DNA of 31,434 bases, taken from NCBI GenBank assembly GCA_019117105.1, contig DXAH01000014.1, positions 1 through 31,434 on the forward strand. The letters are read 5' to 3'. Position 1 is the stretch's first letter. Each line of letters opens with the position of its first letter. The DNA is from Duodenibacillus intestinigallinarum. GTDB lineage: Bacteria > Pseudomonadota > Gammaproteobacteria > Burkholderiales > Burkholderiaceae_F. Under the pieces are notes generated by a model that worked only from the letters and a program-made list of their open reading frames with translations, had not been told where the DNA came from and did not search any database. Shown one piece after another: positions 1 to 6,522 of the stretch. The position numbers and the translations under genes are program-made.

Positions 1-57
1 CCCGCACGGGCGTACAAGTCTTGTCTTGTGCGCCGGTGGGCTTTTTCGTTTTTTTTT
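1..57 (+). terminator. Probable terminator of a gene left of the window
   Basis: A GC-rich imperfect inverted repeat (left arm around 4-12, right arm around 31-39) is followed by T-rich sequence, with T5 and then T9 at about 41-57. This is the form of an intrinsic terminator for a plus-strand gene ending before the window. The stem has mismatches, so the exact boundary is uncertain. From 58 to 203 there is only the untranslated approach to the cation-efflux gene; I see no convincing promoter hexamer pair there. Confidence 0.5.
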
Positions 58-203
58 GAAACAAACGACGTGTGTCCGAGACGCCTTCAAACTCATAATT
101 TCTCTCGGTGGCTGTTTGTTGGTCCAAAAAGAGGATAAAGTTCGCACGAGTACGGATGGCTGCCGAAGGCAAGAGCGGGTGGCCGATTCTCTGAAAAAGA
201 ACA

Positions 204-1247
204 ATGCAAATGAGTGGCAAAAACGATTACGCAGATCATTCTCTCGGCGACTGCAGTTACGATCATCGCGGAGAAGAGGTCAAACTTTCTGTCTTGGGCC
301 TTGCGGTGGCGCTTACGCTGGGCTTTTCGGCGGTGGAACTATTTTTCGGTTGGGTATCCAATTCTCTGGCTTTGATCGGTGACGCCGGTCACATGGCCAC
401 CGATTCCGCAAGCCTTTTCTTTGCGCTGGTTGCCAACTTTATTTCCCGTAAGGGCGTTGATGCCAACCATAGTTTCGGACACGGTCGCATCGAGGTTCTG
501 GCGGCGTTTCTAAACGGCCTGGTGATGCTCGGCGTGGTGGGCTGGATTTTCTACGAGGCAGTGCAGCGTCTTGACAATCCTGCGCAGGTCGACGGCGGCT
601 CGGTGATGATCGTTGCCCTCATCGGCTTGTGCATCAACATTGCCGTGGCCTGGTCGCTTTCCCGTGACAAGAAAAACGTCAACACCCGTGCGGCGCTTCT
701 GCACGTGATGGGCGACTTGCTCGGGTCCGTGGCGGCGATCTTAGCCGGTGCTCTCATCTACTTCTTTGGCGAAAAATTCGCGATTGCCGATCCGATTCTT
801 TCTTTCCTCGTCGGTGCGCTTGTGCTGCACTCCACCTACGAAGTGCTCAAGGACTCTTCGGCTGTGTTGCTTGACGGCGTGCCTGAAGGCGTCAACTACT
901 ACGATGTGGGCGATGCGTTGAGCCGCATTCCGGGTGTGAGTCGCGTGCACGATCTGCACGTCTGGACGCTTGCTCCCGGACACGGTGCGGTCATGGCGCA
1001 TCTGTGCGTTGAAAAGGGCATTGATTGGGAACAGGTGCTTTCTGAAGCGCAGGCGATGCTTCTTAAGGACTTCGGGCTTGAGCATGTCACGTTGCAGCCC
1101 GAATGGCATTGCGCGGGCGGCTGCAGCACAACTTGCAGACAGTGCCGCAAACAGCGTGAAGAGCAACTGCATCCCAAGGCCGAAGAGACTGCAAGTGAAG
1201 GACCCAACGCGTTCCATACTAAGGAAGGTCTCAACGTGCTCGGCTAA
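204..1247 (+). CDS. CDF-family zinc/cadmium efflux protein (CzcD/ZitB type)
   Basis: Inner-membrane cation diffusion facilitator that exports divalent metal, probably Zn2+ or Cd2+, in exchange for protons. The 347-residue product has about six membrane helices and two metal-site motifs of the H-x3-D type, GDAGHMATD in helix 2 and HVMGD in helix 5; this His/Asp set is typical of Zn/Cd members. A cytoplasmic C-terminal domain follows (about 215-300), with the usual VHDLHVWTL stretch. The end is unusual: a cysteine cluster C303-x3-C307-x3-C311-x2-C314 and a polar tail. ATG 204 is used; a second ATG at 210 is in frame, and neither has a strong ribosome site. RNase G follows 77 bases downstream on the same strand, but no functional link is evident. 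Family assignment is secure; the exact metal is inferred. Confidence 0.9.
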   Translation: MQMSGKNDYADHSLGDCSYDHRGEEVKLSVLGLAVALTLGFSAVELFFGWVSNSLALIGDAGHMATDSASLFFALVANFISRKGVDANHSFGHGRIEVLAAFLNGLVMLGVVGWIFYEAVQRLDNPAQVDGGSVMIVALIGLCINIAVAWSLSRDKKNVNTRAALLHVMGDLLGSVAAILAGALIYFFGEKFAIADPILSFLVGALVLHSTYEVLKDSSAVLLDGVPEGVNYYDVGDALSRIPGVSRVHDLHVWTLAPGHGAVMAHLCVEKGIDWEQVLSEAQAMLLKDFGLEHVTLQPEWHCAGGCSTTCRQCRKQREEQLHPKAEETASEGPNAFHTKEGLNVLG

Positions 1248-1324
1248 AATCGCAAGACCATCGAAACTTGTGATTTAGCGTGCGGCTGTCGCCCATACGG
1301 TACGGCGGCCGCCTCGAGCGAACC

Positions 1325-2791
1325 ATGCAGGAAATTCAGGATATTTTGATCAATTGCTCGCCGCGCGAGACGCGTGTGGCGATCCTTGTCGACGGCATCT
1401 TGGAGGATCTCCACATTGAGCGAGCCGCCAGCCGCGGCCTTGTCGGCAACGTCTATGTCGGCAAGGTGCTGCGGGTGCTCCCGGGTATGCAGTCGGCCTT
1501 TGTGGATATCGGGTTGGAACGCACGGCTTTTCTGCATGTGCTTGACATCGAAGGAGCGCGGCAGGAAAACGGCGAGTACCGCCCGATCGAAAAGCTGATC
1601 GGCGAAGGTCAGCGTCTGCTGGTACAGGTGGCCAAGGATCCGATCGGTACTAAGGGCGCGCGATTGACGACCACCATTTCTTTGGCAGGCCGCAAGCTTG
1701 TCTACCTTCCGCAGGATGATCACATCGGCGTGAGTCAGAAGATTGAGGACGAAACGCGCCGCGAAGTATTGCGCGAGCAGGTGACGCGCCTGAAAAAGGC
1801 CGATGAAAAGGGAGGTTACATCGTACGCACCTGCGCCGAAGAATCGGCCACCGACGAGGAATTCCTTGAAGACATGCGCTATCTTGGGTGCTTGTGGCAG
1901 GAAACAAGCAAGAAGGCGAGCGTGTCTCCTGCGCCAAGCCTCCTGTACGAAGACCTTTCGTTGTCCAAGCGCGTTTTGCGCGACATGGTGCAGGCCGAAA
2001 CCCGAAAGATTCTTGTCGACAGCAAAGAAGTCTTCGAAGAACTCAAGGAATTTGCGCGGGTCTATGCCCAGAGCGCTTTGCCGCTTCTGGAGCTTTATAC
2101 CGGCGAAGAACCGCTTTTTGAAACCCAGCAGGTTGAGGCCGAACTGCAGCGCGCGCTTGATCGCCGCGTGCCGCTTAAAAGCGGAGGCTACATCGTGGTC
2201 GACTGCACCGAAGCCATGACGACGGTTGACGTTAACACGGGCGGATTTGTCGGCAAGCGCGATTTTTCCGAGACGGTCTTTAAGACCAATCTCGAAGCAG
2301 CGAAGACGATCGCCCGTCAGTTGCGTTTGCGCAACCTCGGCGGCATCATCATCATTGATTTCATCGATATGCAGAACCCGGCTCACAGGGCTGCCGTTCT
2401 CGAAGAATTGCGTCGTGCGGCTTCGACCGACCGCACCAAACTCACGATTTCGGAATTCACCGAACTCGGTCTAGTGGAGATGACGAGAAAGCGCACGAGA
2501 GAGTCGCTTTCGCACACGCTGTGCGAACCCTGTCCATTGTGCGGCGGAAGAGGGGAGATCAAGACAGCTCGCACTATCTGCTACGAAATCATGCGTGAAA
2601 TTGTTCGTCTCTACCGACAGTACGAAAAGGCCGATTCCTTCAAGATTTTGGCCTCGCAGCCGGTGATCGATTTCTTCCTCGAAGACGAGGCTTGCGCGCT
2701 GGAACTTTTGCAGAGCTTCGTGCAAAAGCCGGTGCACCTGGAAGCCGAACCCGCTTATACGCAGGAACAGTACGACGTACTGATCGGCTAA
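1325..2791 (+). CDS. rng: Ribonuclease G
   Basis: Single-strand endoribonuclease of the RNase E/G family, acting in 5' maturation of 16S rRNA and in mRNA decay. From ATG 1325 the product has 488 residues, close to the usual 489; the frame is open back to a GTG at 1280, but that would add 15 non-conserved residues. The N-terminal part carries the S1-like RNA-binding fold (about 36-125, GNVYVGKVLRVLPGMQSAFVDIG). The DNase I-like catalytic core has TVDVNTGGF near residue 300 and IIIDFIDM near 343, which supply the two magnesium-binding aspartates. Next comes the Zn-link CEPCPLCGGRG. There is no long C-terminal scaffold, which separates it from RNase E. A hairpin at 2821-2838 may end the transcript. 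Confidence 0.96.
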   Translation: MQEIQDILINCSPRETRVAILVDGILEDLHIERAASRGLVGNVYVGKVLRVLPGMQSAFVDIGLERTAFLHVLDIEGARQENGEYRPIEKLIGEGQRLLVQVAKDPIGTKGARLTTTISLAGRKLVYLPQDDHIGVSQKIEDETRREVLREQVTRLKKADEKGGYIVRTCAEESATDEEFLEDMRYLGCLWQETSKKASVSPAPSLLYEDLSLSKRVLRDMVQAETRKILVDSKEVFEELKEFARVYAQSALPLLELYTGEEPLFETQQVEAELQRALDRRVPLKSGGYIVVDCTEAMTTVDVNTGGFVGKRDFSETVFKTNLEAAKTIARQLRLRNLGGIIIIDFIDMQNPAHRAAVLEELRRAASTDRTKLTISEFTELGLVEMTRKRTRESLSHTLCEPCPLCGGRGEIKTARTICYEIMREIVRLYRQYEKADSFKILASQPVIDFFLEDEACALELLQSFVQKPVHLEAEPAYTQEQYDVLIG

Positions 2792-2820
2792 ATCGAGAGG
2801 AACGAATCAAAGAGTGAGGT

Positions 2821-2848
2821 AGGCGCTTTCGGGCGCCTCTTCACATTT
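2821..2848 (+). terminator. Probable intrinsic terminator after rng
   Basis: AGGCGC at 2821-2826 pairs with GCGCCT at 2833-2838 over a six-base loop, and CTTCACATTTT follows. It starts 29 bases after the RNase G stop. The T-run is interrupted, so efficiency is doubtful. Confidence 0.5.
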
Positions 2849-2856
2849 TGCGCAGA

Positions 2857-3003
2857 CAAAAAAAGACCCAACCAACAATGGGTCAGGTCATAGAAATGCA
2901 GCAAACTACAATGCTCGCTTTCGAAGAGGGAGGGCTTCGAAAACGGCCCCTCGGGAGTTTGCCGCACAGGGAGGCAATTGAGGCGCAGATGCCTTATTGC
3001 GGT
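2857..3003 (-). ncRNA. Candidate structured small RNA with its own terminator
   Basis: Read on the minus strand, this stretch folds into three successive hairpins. Hairpin 1 pairs GCAAT (3000-2996) with ATTGC (2978-2974) and AGGC (2994-2991) with GCCT (2984-2981). Hairpin 2 has an outer 10-bp stem (2965-2956 with 2907-2898, one G-U) and an inner 11-bp stem (2945-2935 with 2926-2916, one G-U) closed by the all-pyrimidine loop CCCTCCCT (2934-2927). Hairpin 3 pairs GACCCA with TGGGTC (2865-2870 with 2879-2884) and is followed, in the minus direction, by seven U. A plausible promoter lies just upstream. No reading frame with a ribosome site covers it, and no minus-strand gene is nearby that would need the terminator. 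The CCUCCC loop and the CCTCCCT linker after hairpin 1 could pair with Shine-Dalgarno sequences. I do not recognise an RNA family; 6S, tmRNA and 4.5S do not fit. Confidence 0.6.
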
Positions 3004-3007
3004 ACGT

Positions 3008-3036
3008 AATTTAACCTAGTACTAGGCAATTGATAA
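3008..3036 (-). promoter_or_regulatory. Candidate promoter of the small RNA with a palindrome in its spacer
   Basis: On the minus strand, TTATCA (-35 like, 4 of 6) is followed after 17 bases by TAAATT (-10 like). A start would fall near 3001-3003, just before hairpin 1 of the RNA. The spacer contains the perfect 12-bp palindrome CCTAGTACTAGG (3015-3026), with two copies of the rare tetramer CTAG; it looks like a repressor operator. The hexamers are weak, so the call rests mainly on position. Confidence 0.4.
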
Positions 3037-3238
3037 TAGGGGTTCTCCCTTATATTACACCATAATGTCTTTGTGTGTGCAATTTGAGACTGAAATTGGA
3101 CAAAATGCGCAGAAAGTGGCCTACCGGGTGTCCAAAATGACCTTGCGTGGCTCGTCGGCGACAAATTGTTTCTATCTTTGCGAACAAACTCTACATTGAA
3201 GAAAAATTTAAAGTCCCTTGGGTCCCGATTTACAAGGG

Positions 3239-3268
3239 TTTCAAAGGGATGACCACAAGATATAGTGT
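3239..3268 (+). promoter_or_regulatory. NrdR-like box overlapping a candidate -10 element upstream of nrdD
   Basis: CCACAAGATATAGTGT at 3253-3268 matches the palindromic NrdR box (ACACTATATATAGTGT form) at 13 of 16 positions, including the whole right half. TATAGT (3261-3266) inside it is a good -10 hexamer; the -35 candidate TTTCAA (3239-3244, spacing 16) is weak. NrdR represses ribonucleotide reductase operons and usually binds two boxes; I could not find a convincing second box. The nearest plus-strand gene is nrdD, about 200 bases downstream. Confidence 0.55.
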
Positions 3269-3370
3269 CAGATTTGGTGGAAACAACCGAGAACCTGCGT
3301 TTTTTATCTATTGCCTCAGCGGTTGCAATTGACTAGACTCGAGCGTGCTGAGCTGCTTATCAACCCATGA

Positions 3371-3396
3371 AAAAGACGCCCGCAGAGGCGTTTTTT
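3371..3396 (+). terminator. Intrinsic terminator or attenuator inside the nrdD leader
   Basis: ACGCC and GGCGT pair over a CGCAGA loop, extended by A-tract/T-tract pairing, and end in TTTTTT (3391-3396). It sits 80 bases before the nrdD start and more than 100 bases after the NrdR-like box. No plus-strand gene ends here, so it probably acts on the nrdD transcript. An upstream pairing CTCAGC (3315-3320) with GCTGAG (3347-3352) and GC-rich inverted sequence around 3426-3446 suggest further leader structure. No known riboswitch consensus is recognisable. Confidence 0.5.
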
Positions 3397-3475
3397 GGTG
3401 TCTTTGGGCGGCTTTCACGCAGGAGGGCGCCGGCCGACGGCGTCGGAGACAAACAACAACAAAGGTGCAAAGGAA

Positions 3476-5491
3476 ATGGCAGTAGAGATCAAGCACATCA
3501 TCAAACGCGACGGTTCGGTAAAGGACTTTGACGCTCAAAAGATCGCTTACGCCATCGAATGCGCCGGTAAGGCCACCAATCAGTTCGGCCGCGAACGCGC
3601 CGAAGAAATTACCGAAACGCTCGTGATGCCGCGACTGCGTCAGCTGAGCGTGGCAACGCCTCATATCGAGCAGGTGCAGGACGCCGTTGAACATGCGCTT
3701 TATGAAGCCGGCTACTTTGAAACCCTTCGCGCATACATCGTTTACCGCGAGCAACGTGCTCGCAGCCGCGACGCCAAGAAGAGCTGGGTTGACGTCGAAA
3801 GCTCGATTAACGAATACCTCAATCAGTCCGACTGGCGCGTTAACGCCAACGCCAATCAGGGCTACAGTCTGGGCGGCCTGATTCTCAATGTTTCGGGCAA
3901 GGTGATCGCCAACTATTGGCTCAACTACATCTACACGCCAGAAATCGGTCAGTGCCACCGTCAGGCCGACTTTCACATTCACGATCTGGACATGCTTTCG
4001 GGTTACTGCGCGGGCTGGAGTCTGCGCACGCTTTTGCAGGAGGGCTTCAACGGCGTTCCGGGCAAGGTCGAAGCGGGAGCGCCCAAGCACTTCTCGTCGG
4101 CCACAGGCCAGATTGTCAACTTCCTCGGCACGATGCAAAACGAATGGGCTGGCGCTCAGGCTTTCTCGTCGTTTGACACCTATATGGCGCCCTTCATCCG
4201 CAAGGACAACACGCCCTACGAGGAAGTGCTGCAGGGCATTCAGGAGCTCATCTACAATCTGAACGTCCCGAGCCGCTGGGGCACGCAAACGCCTTTTACG
4301 AATCTCACGTTTGACTGGACCTGCCCGGAAGATCTCAAAAACGTGCATCCGCTTATCGGCGGCGAAGAGATGCCCTTTACCTACGGCGAGCTGCAAAAGG
4401 AAATGGACATGATCAATCGAGCCTACATCGAGGTCATGACCAAGGGAGACGCCAAGGGCCGCGTCTTCACGTTCCCGATTCCGACCTACAACATCACGCC
4501 GGACTTTGACTGGGACAGCCCCAACGTGTTGCCGCTTTTTGACATGACGGCGCGCTACGGGCTGCCGTATTTCCAGAACTTCATCAATTCCGAATTGAAG
4601 CCCAACATGATTCGCTCGATGTGCTGCCGCCTGCAGCTCGATCTGCGCGAGCTTCTCAAGCGAGGCAACGGGCTTTTCGGCTCGGCGGAGCAAACAGGCA
4701 GCCTCGGTGTGGTGACGATTAACTGCGCGCGTCTGGGCTATCTCTTCAAGGGTAGCGAAGAGGCGCTCTTTGCGCGACTTGACCACCTGCTTGAACTTGC
4801 CCGCGATTCTCTGGAAATCAAGCGCAAGACGATTCAAAAGCACATTGATCAGGGGCTCTTCCCGTACACCAAGCGCTATCTGGGCACGCTGCGCAACCAC
4901 TTCTCGACGATCGGCGTCAACGGCTTAAATGAAATGATCCGCAACTTCACGGACGACGCCGAAGACATCACCACAGAGAAGGGCCACGACATGGCAGTGC
5001 GTTTGCTCGATCACGTCCGCGCTCGCATGATTGAATTCCAGACCGAAACGGGCCACATGTACAACCTGGAAGCGACGCCTGCCGAAGGCACGACGTATCG
5101 CTTCGCAAAAGAAGACAAGAAGCGTTTCCCGGACATCCTGCAGGCTGGCACGCCGCAGCATCCGTACTACACGAACTCTTCTCAGCTGCCTGTGGGTTAC
5201 ACCGACGATCCGTTCGAAGCTCTTGAAATGCAGGAAGACTTGCAGCGCAAGTACACCGGCGGCACCGTGCTTCATCTCTACATGAACGAAGCGATCAGCT
5301 CGGCCGAAGCCTGCCGCGATCTGGTGCGTCGTACGCTCACGCGCTTCCGTTTGCCGTATATCACGGTTACGCCGACGTTCTCGATCTGTCCCAAACACGG
5401 ATACCTGTCGGGACGTCACGACTTCTGCCCGAAGTGCGATGCCGAACTTTTGGCCGCCAAGAAGGCTCGCGAACTTCAAAAGGCTGCCTAA
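3476..5491 (+). CDS. nrdD: Anaerobic ribonucleoside-triphosphate reductase, catalytic chain lacking the glycyl-radical segment
   Basis: Class III ribonucleotide reductase, making dNTPs from NTPs without oxygen. The 671-residue product opens with an ATP-cone allosteric domain (about 5-95, IIKRDGSVKDFDAQKIAYAIE). The ten-stranded barrel typical of NrdD follows (SRWGTQTPFTNLTFDW, QTGSLGVVTINCARLGY). The structural zinc site near the end has ligands C638, H641, C651 and C654 (CPKHGY, then FCPKC). The protein then ends after 17 residues. The R-x-x-G-Y glycyl-radical motif that normally follows is absent here and occurs in the next gene instead. ATG 3476 is chosen because family similarity begins at MAVEIKHIIKRDG; the frame is open back to a TTG at 3395, but those residues are not conserved. 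AAAGG just upstream is a poorly spaced ribosome site. Confidence 0.95.
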   Translation: MAVEIKHIIKRDGSVKDFDAQKIAYAIECAGKATNQFGRERAEEITETLVMPRLRQLSVATPHIEQVQDAVEHALYEAGYFETLRAYIVYREQRARSRDAKKSWVDVESSINEYLNQSDWRVNANANQGYSLGGLILNVSGKVIANYWLNYIYTPEIGQCHRQADFHIHDLDMLSGYCAGWSLRTLLQEGFNGVPGKVEAGAPKHFSSATGQIVNFLGTMQNEWAGAQAFSSFDTYMAPFIRKDNTPYEEVLQGIQELIYNLNVPSRWGTQTPFTNLTFDWTCPEDLKNVHPLIGGEEMPFTYGELQKEMDMINRAYIEVMTKGDAKGRVFTFPIPTYNITPDFDWDSPNVLPLFDMTARYGLPYFQNFINSELKPNMIRSMCCRLQLDLRELLKRGNGLFGSAEQTGSLGVVTINCARLGYLFKGSEEALFARLDHLLELARDSLEIKRKTIQKHIDQGLFPYTKRYLGTLRNHFSTIGVNGLNEMIRNFTDDAEDITTEKGHDMAVRLLDHVRARMIEFQTETGHMYNLEATPAEGTTYRFAKEDKKRFPDILQAGTPQHPYYTNSSQLPVGYTDDPFEALEMQEDLQRKYTGGTVLHLYMNEAISSAEACRDLVRRTLTRFRLPYITVTPTFSICPKHGYLSGRHDFCPKCDAELLAAKKARELQKAA

Positions 5492-5552
5492 CGAAAAAAT
5501 TGGACTGACCGCTGCAAAGCACAAGCCGCGCAGCGCCATAGGAGGAAATGCA

Positions 5553-5735
5553 ATGACCGAAAAGACTAACGACACCATCAAGCTCAAGGACAGCGAACGT
5601 CAGCCCTGCGAAGTGTGGACCCGCGTGATGGGCTACCATCGTCCGGTTCAATCCTTCAACATCGGCAAGAAGGGCGAATTCGAAGAACGCAAATACTTCG
5701 TGGAATCGAAGTGCGGCTGCAGCGCTTCGAAGTAA
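5553..5735 (+). CDS. Stand-alone glycyl-radical domain of anaerobic ribonucleotide reductase
   Basis: This 60-residue product consists almost entirely of the C-terminal glycyl-radical segment of NrdD. TRVMGYHRPV places the radical glycine at Gly27, and FNIGKKGEFEERKYF matches the tail seen in one-piece NrdD proteins. It carries its own ribosome site AGGAGG (5540-5545), seven bases before ATG 5553, and begins 61 bases after the nrdD stop. It is therefore a deliberate separate gene rather than a simple frameshift. It presumably docks on the catalytic chain and receives the radical from the NrdG-type activase encoded next, much as GrcA (YfiD) acts as a separate glycyl-radical piece for pyruvate formate-lyase. 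The C-terminus ends in a CGC cysteine pair, which could be redox-active. The domain call is firm; the assembly model is inference. Confidence 0.88.
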   Translation: MTEKTNDTIKLKDSERQPCEVWTRVMGYHRPVQSFNIGKKGEFEERKYFVESKCGCSASK

Positions 5736-5783
5736 TCGCATTGCGAAGATTCCATTCATTGCCCATTTTCGCTGATCGGACAA

Positions 5784-6518
5784 GTGCTCAATTTCGACGT
5801 TCTTACCCCCGCCGCGGCGCTTCGCATCGCGGCGGTAACGCCTTTTACCAGCATTGATTTTCCCGGCAAACTCTCGGCAGTTGTTTTTTTGCGCGGCTGT
5901 CCGTGGCGTTGCTCGTACTGTCATAACCGCTGGATGCGCTCGCGCCGCAGCGAAGAGGGTGATCCCACCTGGGCCTCCGTCGAGACGCTTTTGAAAAAGC
6001 GCAAGGGATTGCTCGACGGCATCGTGTTCTCGGGAGGTGAGCCCTGTATGGACCCGGCGCTGCCCGCGGCCGTGCGTCTGGTAAAGGACGAGGGCTACGC
6101 GGTGGGACTGCACACCTCTGGCGCCTATCCGCGCCACCTCAAGGATTGCATCGGTCTCGTCGATTGGGTCGGTCTTGACGTCAAAGGCAATCCCGAAGAT
6201 CCGCAGGCATTTGACGCCGTTGCCGGCATCAACGGCGCACACAAGGCGTTTTTGGAAAGCTTCGAGATCATCCGCCGCGCAGGCGTGAAGTATGAAGCCC
6301 GCACGACGGCGCATCCGGGTTTTCTAGGAGAAGACGATCTGATCACGATCGCCCGATGGCTTAAGGAGCGTGGCGCCGACACATATGCGCTTCAGATCTA
6401 CCGCAAGGCGCCGGGCATGGAAAACGCGCTGGATCCAGTGCCCGAAACATGGCCGTCGGCCGCCACGATCGAAAAGCTCAGGACAATTATTCCCAACTTC
6501 GTTCTGAGGCGAGGATAG
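5784..6518 (+). CDS. nrdG: Anaerobic ribonucleotide reductase activating protein (radical SAM)
   Basis: Radical-SAM enzyme that uses a [4Fe-4S] cluster and S-adenosylmethionine to generate the glycyl radical on the reductase. The 244-residue product has the cluster motif C-x3-C-x2-C in RGCPWRCSYCHN near residue 40, the SAM-binding GGEP motif in VFSGGEPCMD, and LHTSGAYP, as in the NrdG-like family related to PflA. No ATG is available near the start; GTG 5784 is the best choice, with a weak ribosome site. It lies 48 bases after the glycyl-radical gene and completes a three-gene operon. Its stop is only four bases from the stop of the convergent P-type ATPase gene, with no terminator visible between them. 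Confidence 0.92.
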   Translation: MLNFDVLTPAAALRIAAVTPFTSIDFPGKLSAVVFLRGCPWRCSYCHNRWMRSRRSEEGDPTWASVETLLKKRKGLLDGIVFSGGEPCMDPALPAAVRLVKDEGYAVGLHTSGAYPRHLKDCIGLVDWVGLDVKGNPEDPQAFDAVAGINGAHKAFLESFEIIRRAGVKYEARTTAHPGFLGEDDLITIARWLKERGADTYALQIYRKAPGMENALDPVPETWPSAATIEKLRTIIPNFVLRRG

Positions 6519-6522
6519 TCTT

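Noticed and set aside
2857..3003. Small-RNA candidate as 6S RNA
   Set aside because: 6S RNA is a closed rod with paired ends and a central bubble; this RNA has three separate hairpins and an intrinsic terminator.
3147..3332. Possible 61-codon gene upstream of nrdD
   Set aside because: GTG start, no ribosome site, no recognisable domain, and it runs through the candidate NrdR box and promoter.
3269..3475. Known riboswitch (cobalamin or purine type) in the nrdD leader
   Set aside because: No B12-box or purine-riboswitch core is visible, and the class III enzyme does not use cobalamin.
5492..5552. Frameshift or read error as the cause of the split nrdD
   Set aside because: The two frames are separated by 61 non-conserved bases with a consensus ribosome site and a sensible new start, which a single-base error would not produce. 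Comparison with relatives is still needed.
6519..6522. Missing terminator between nrdG and the convergent ATPase gene as a sign of rearrangement
   Set aside because: Tight convergent gene ends are common, and both proteins are complete at their C-termini.
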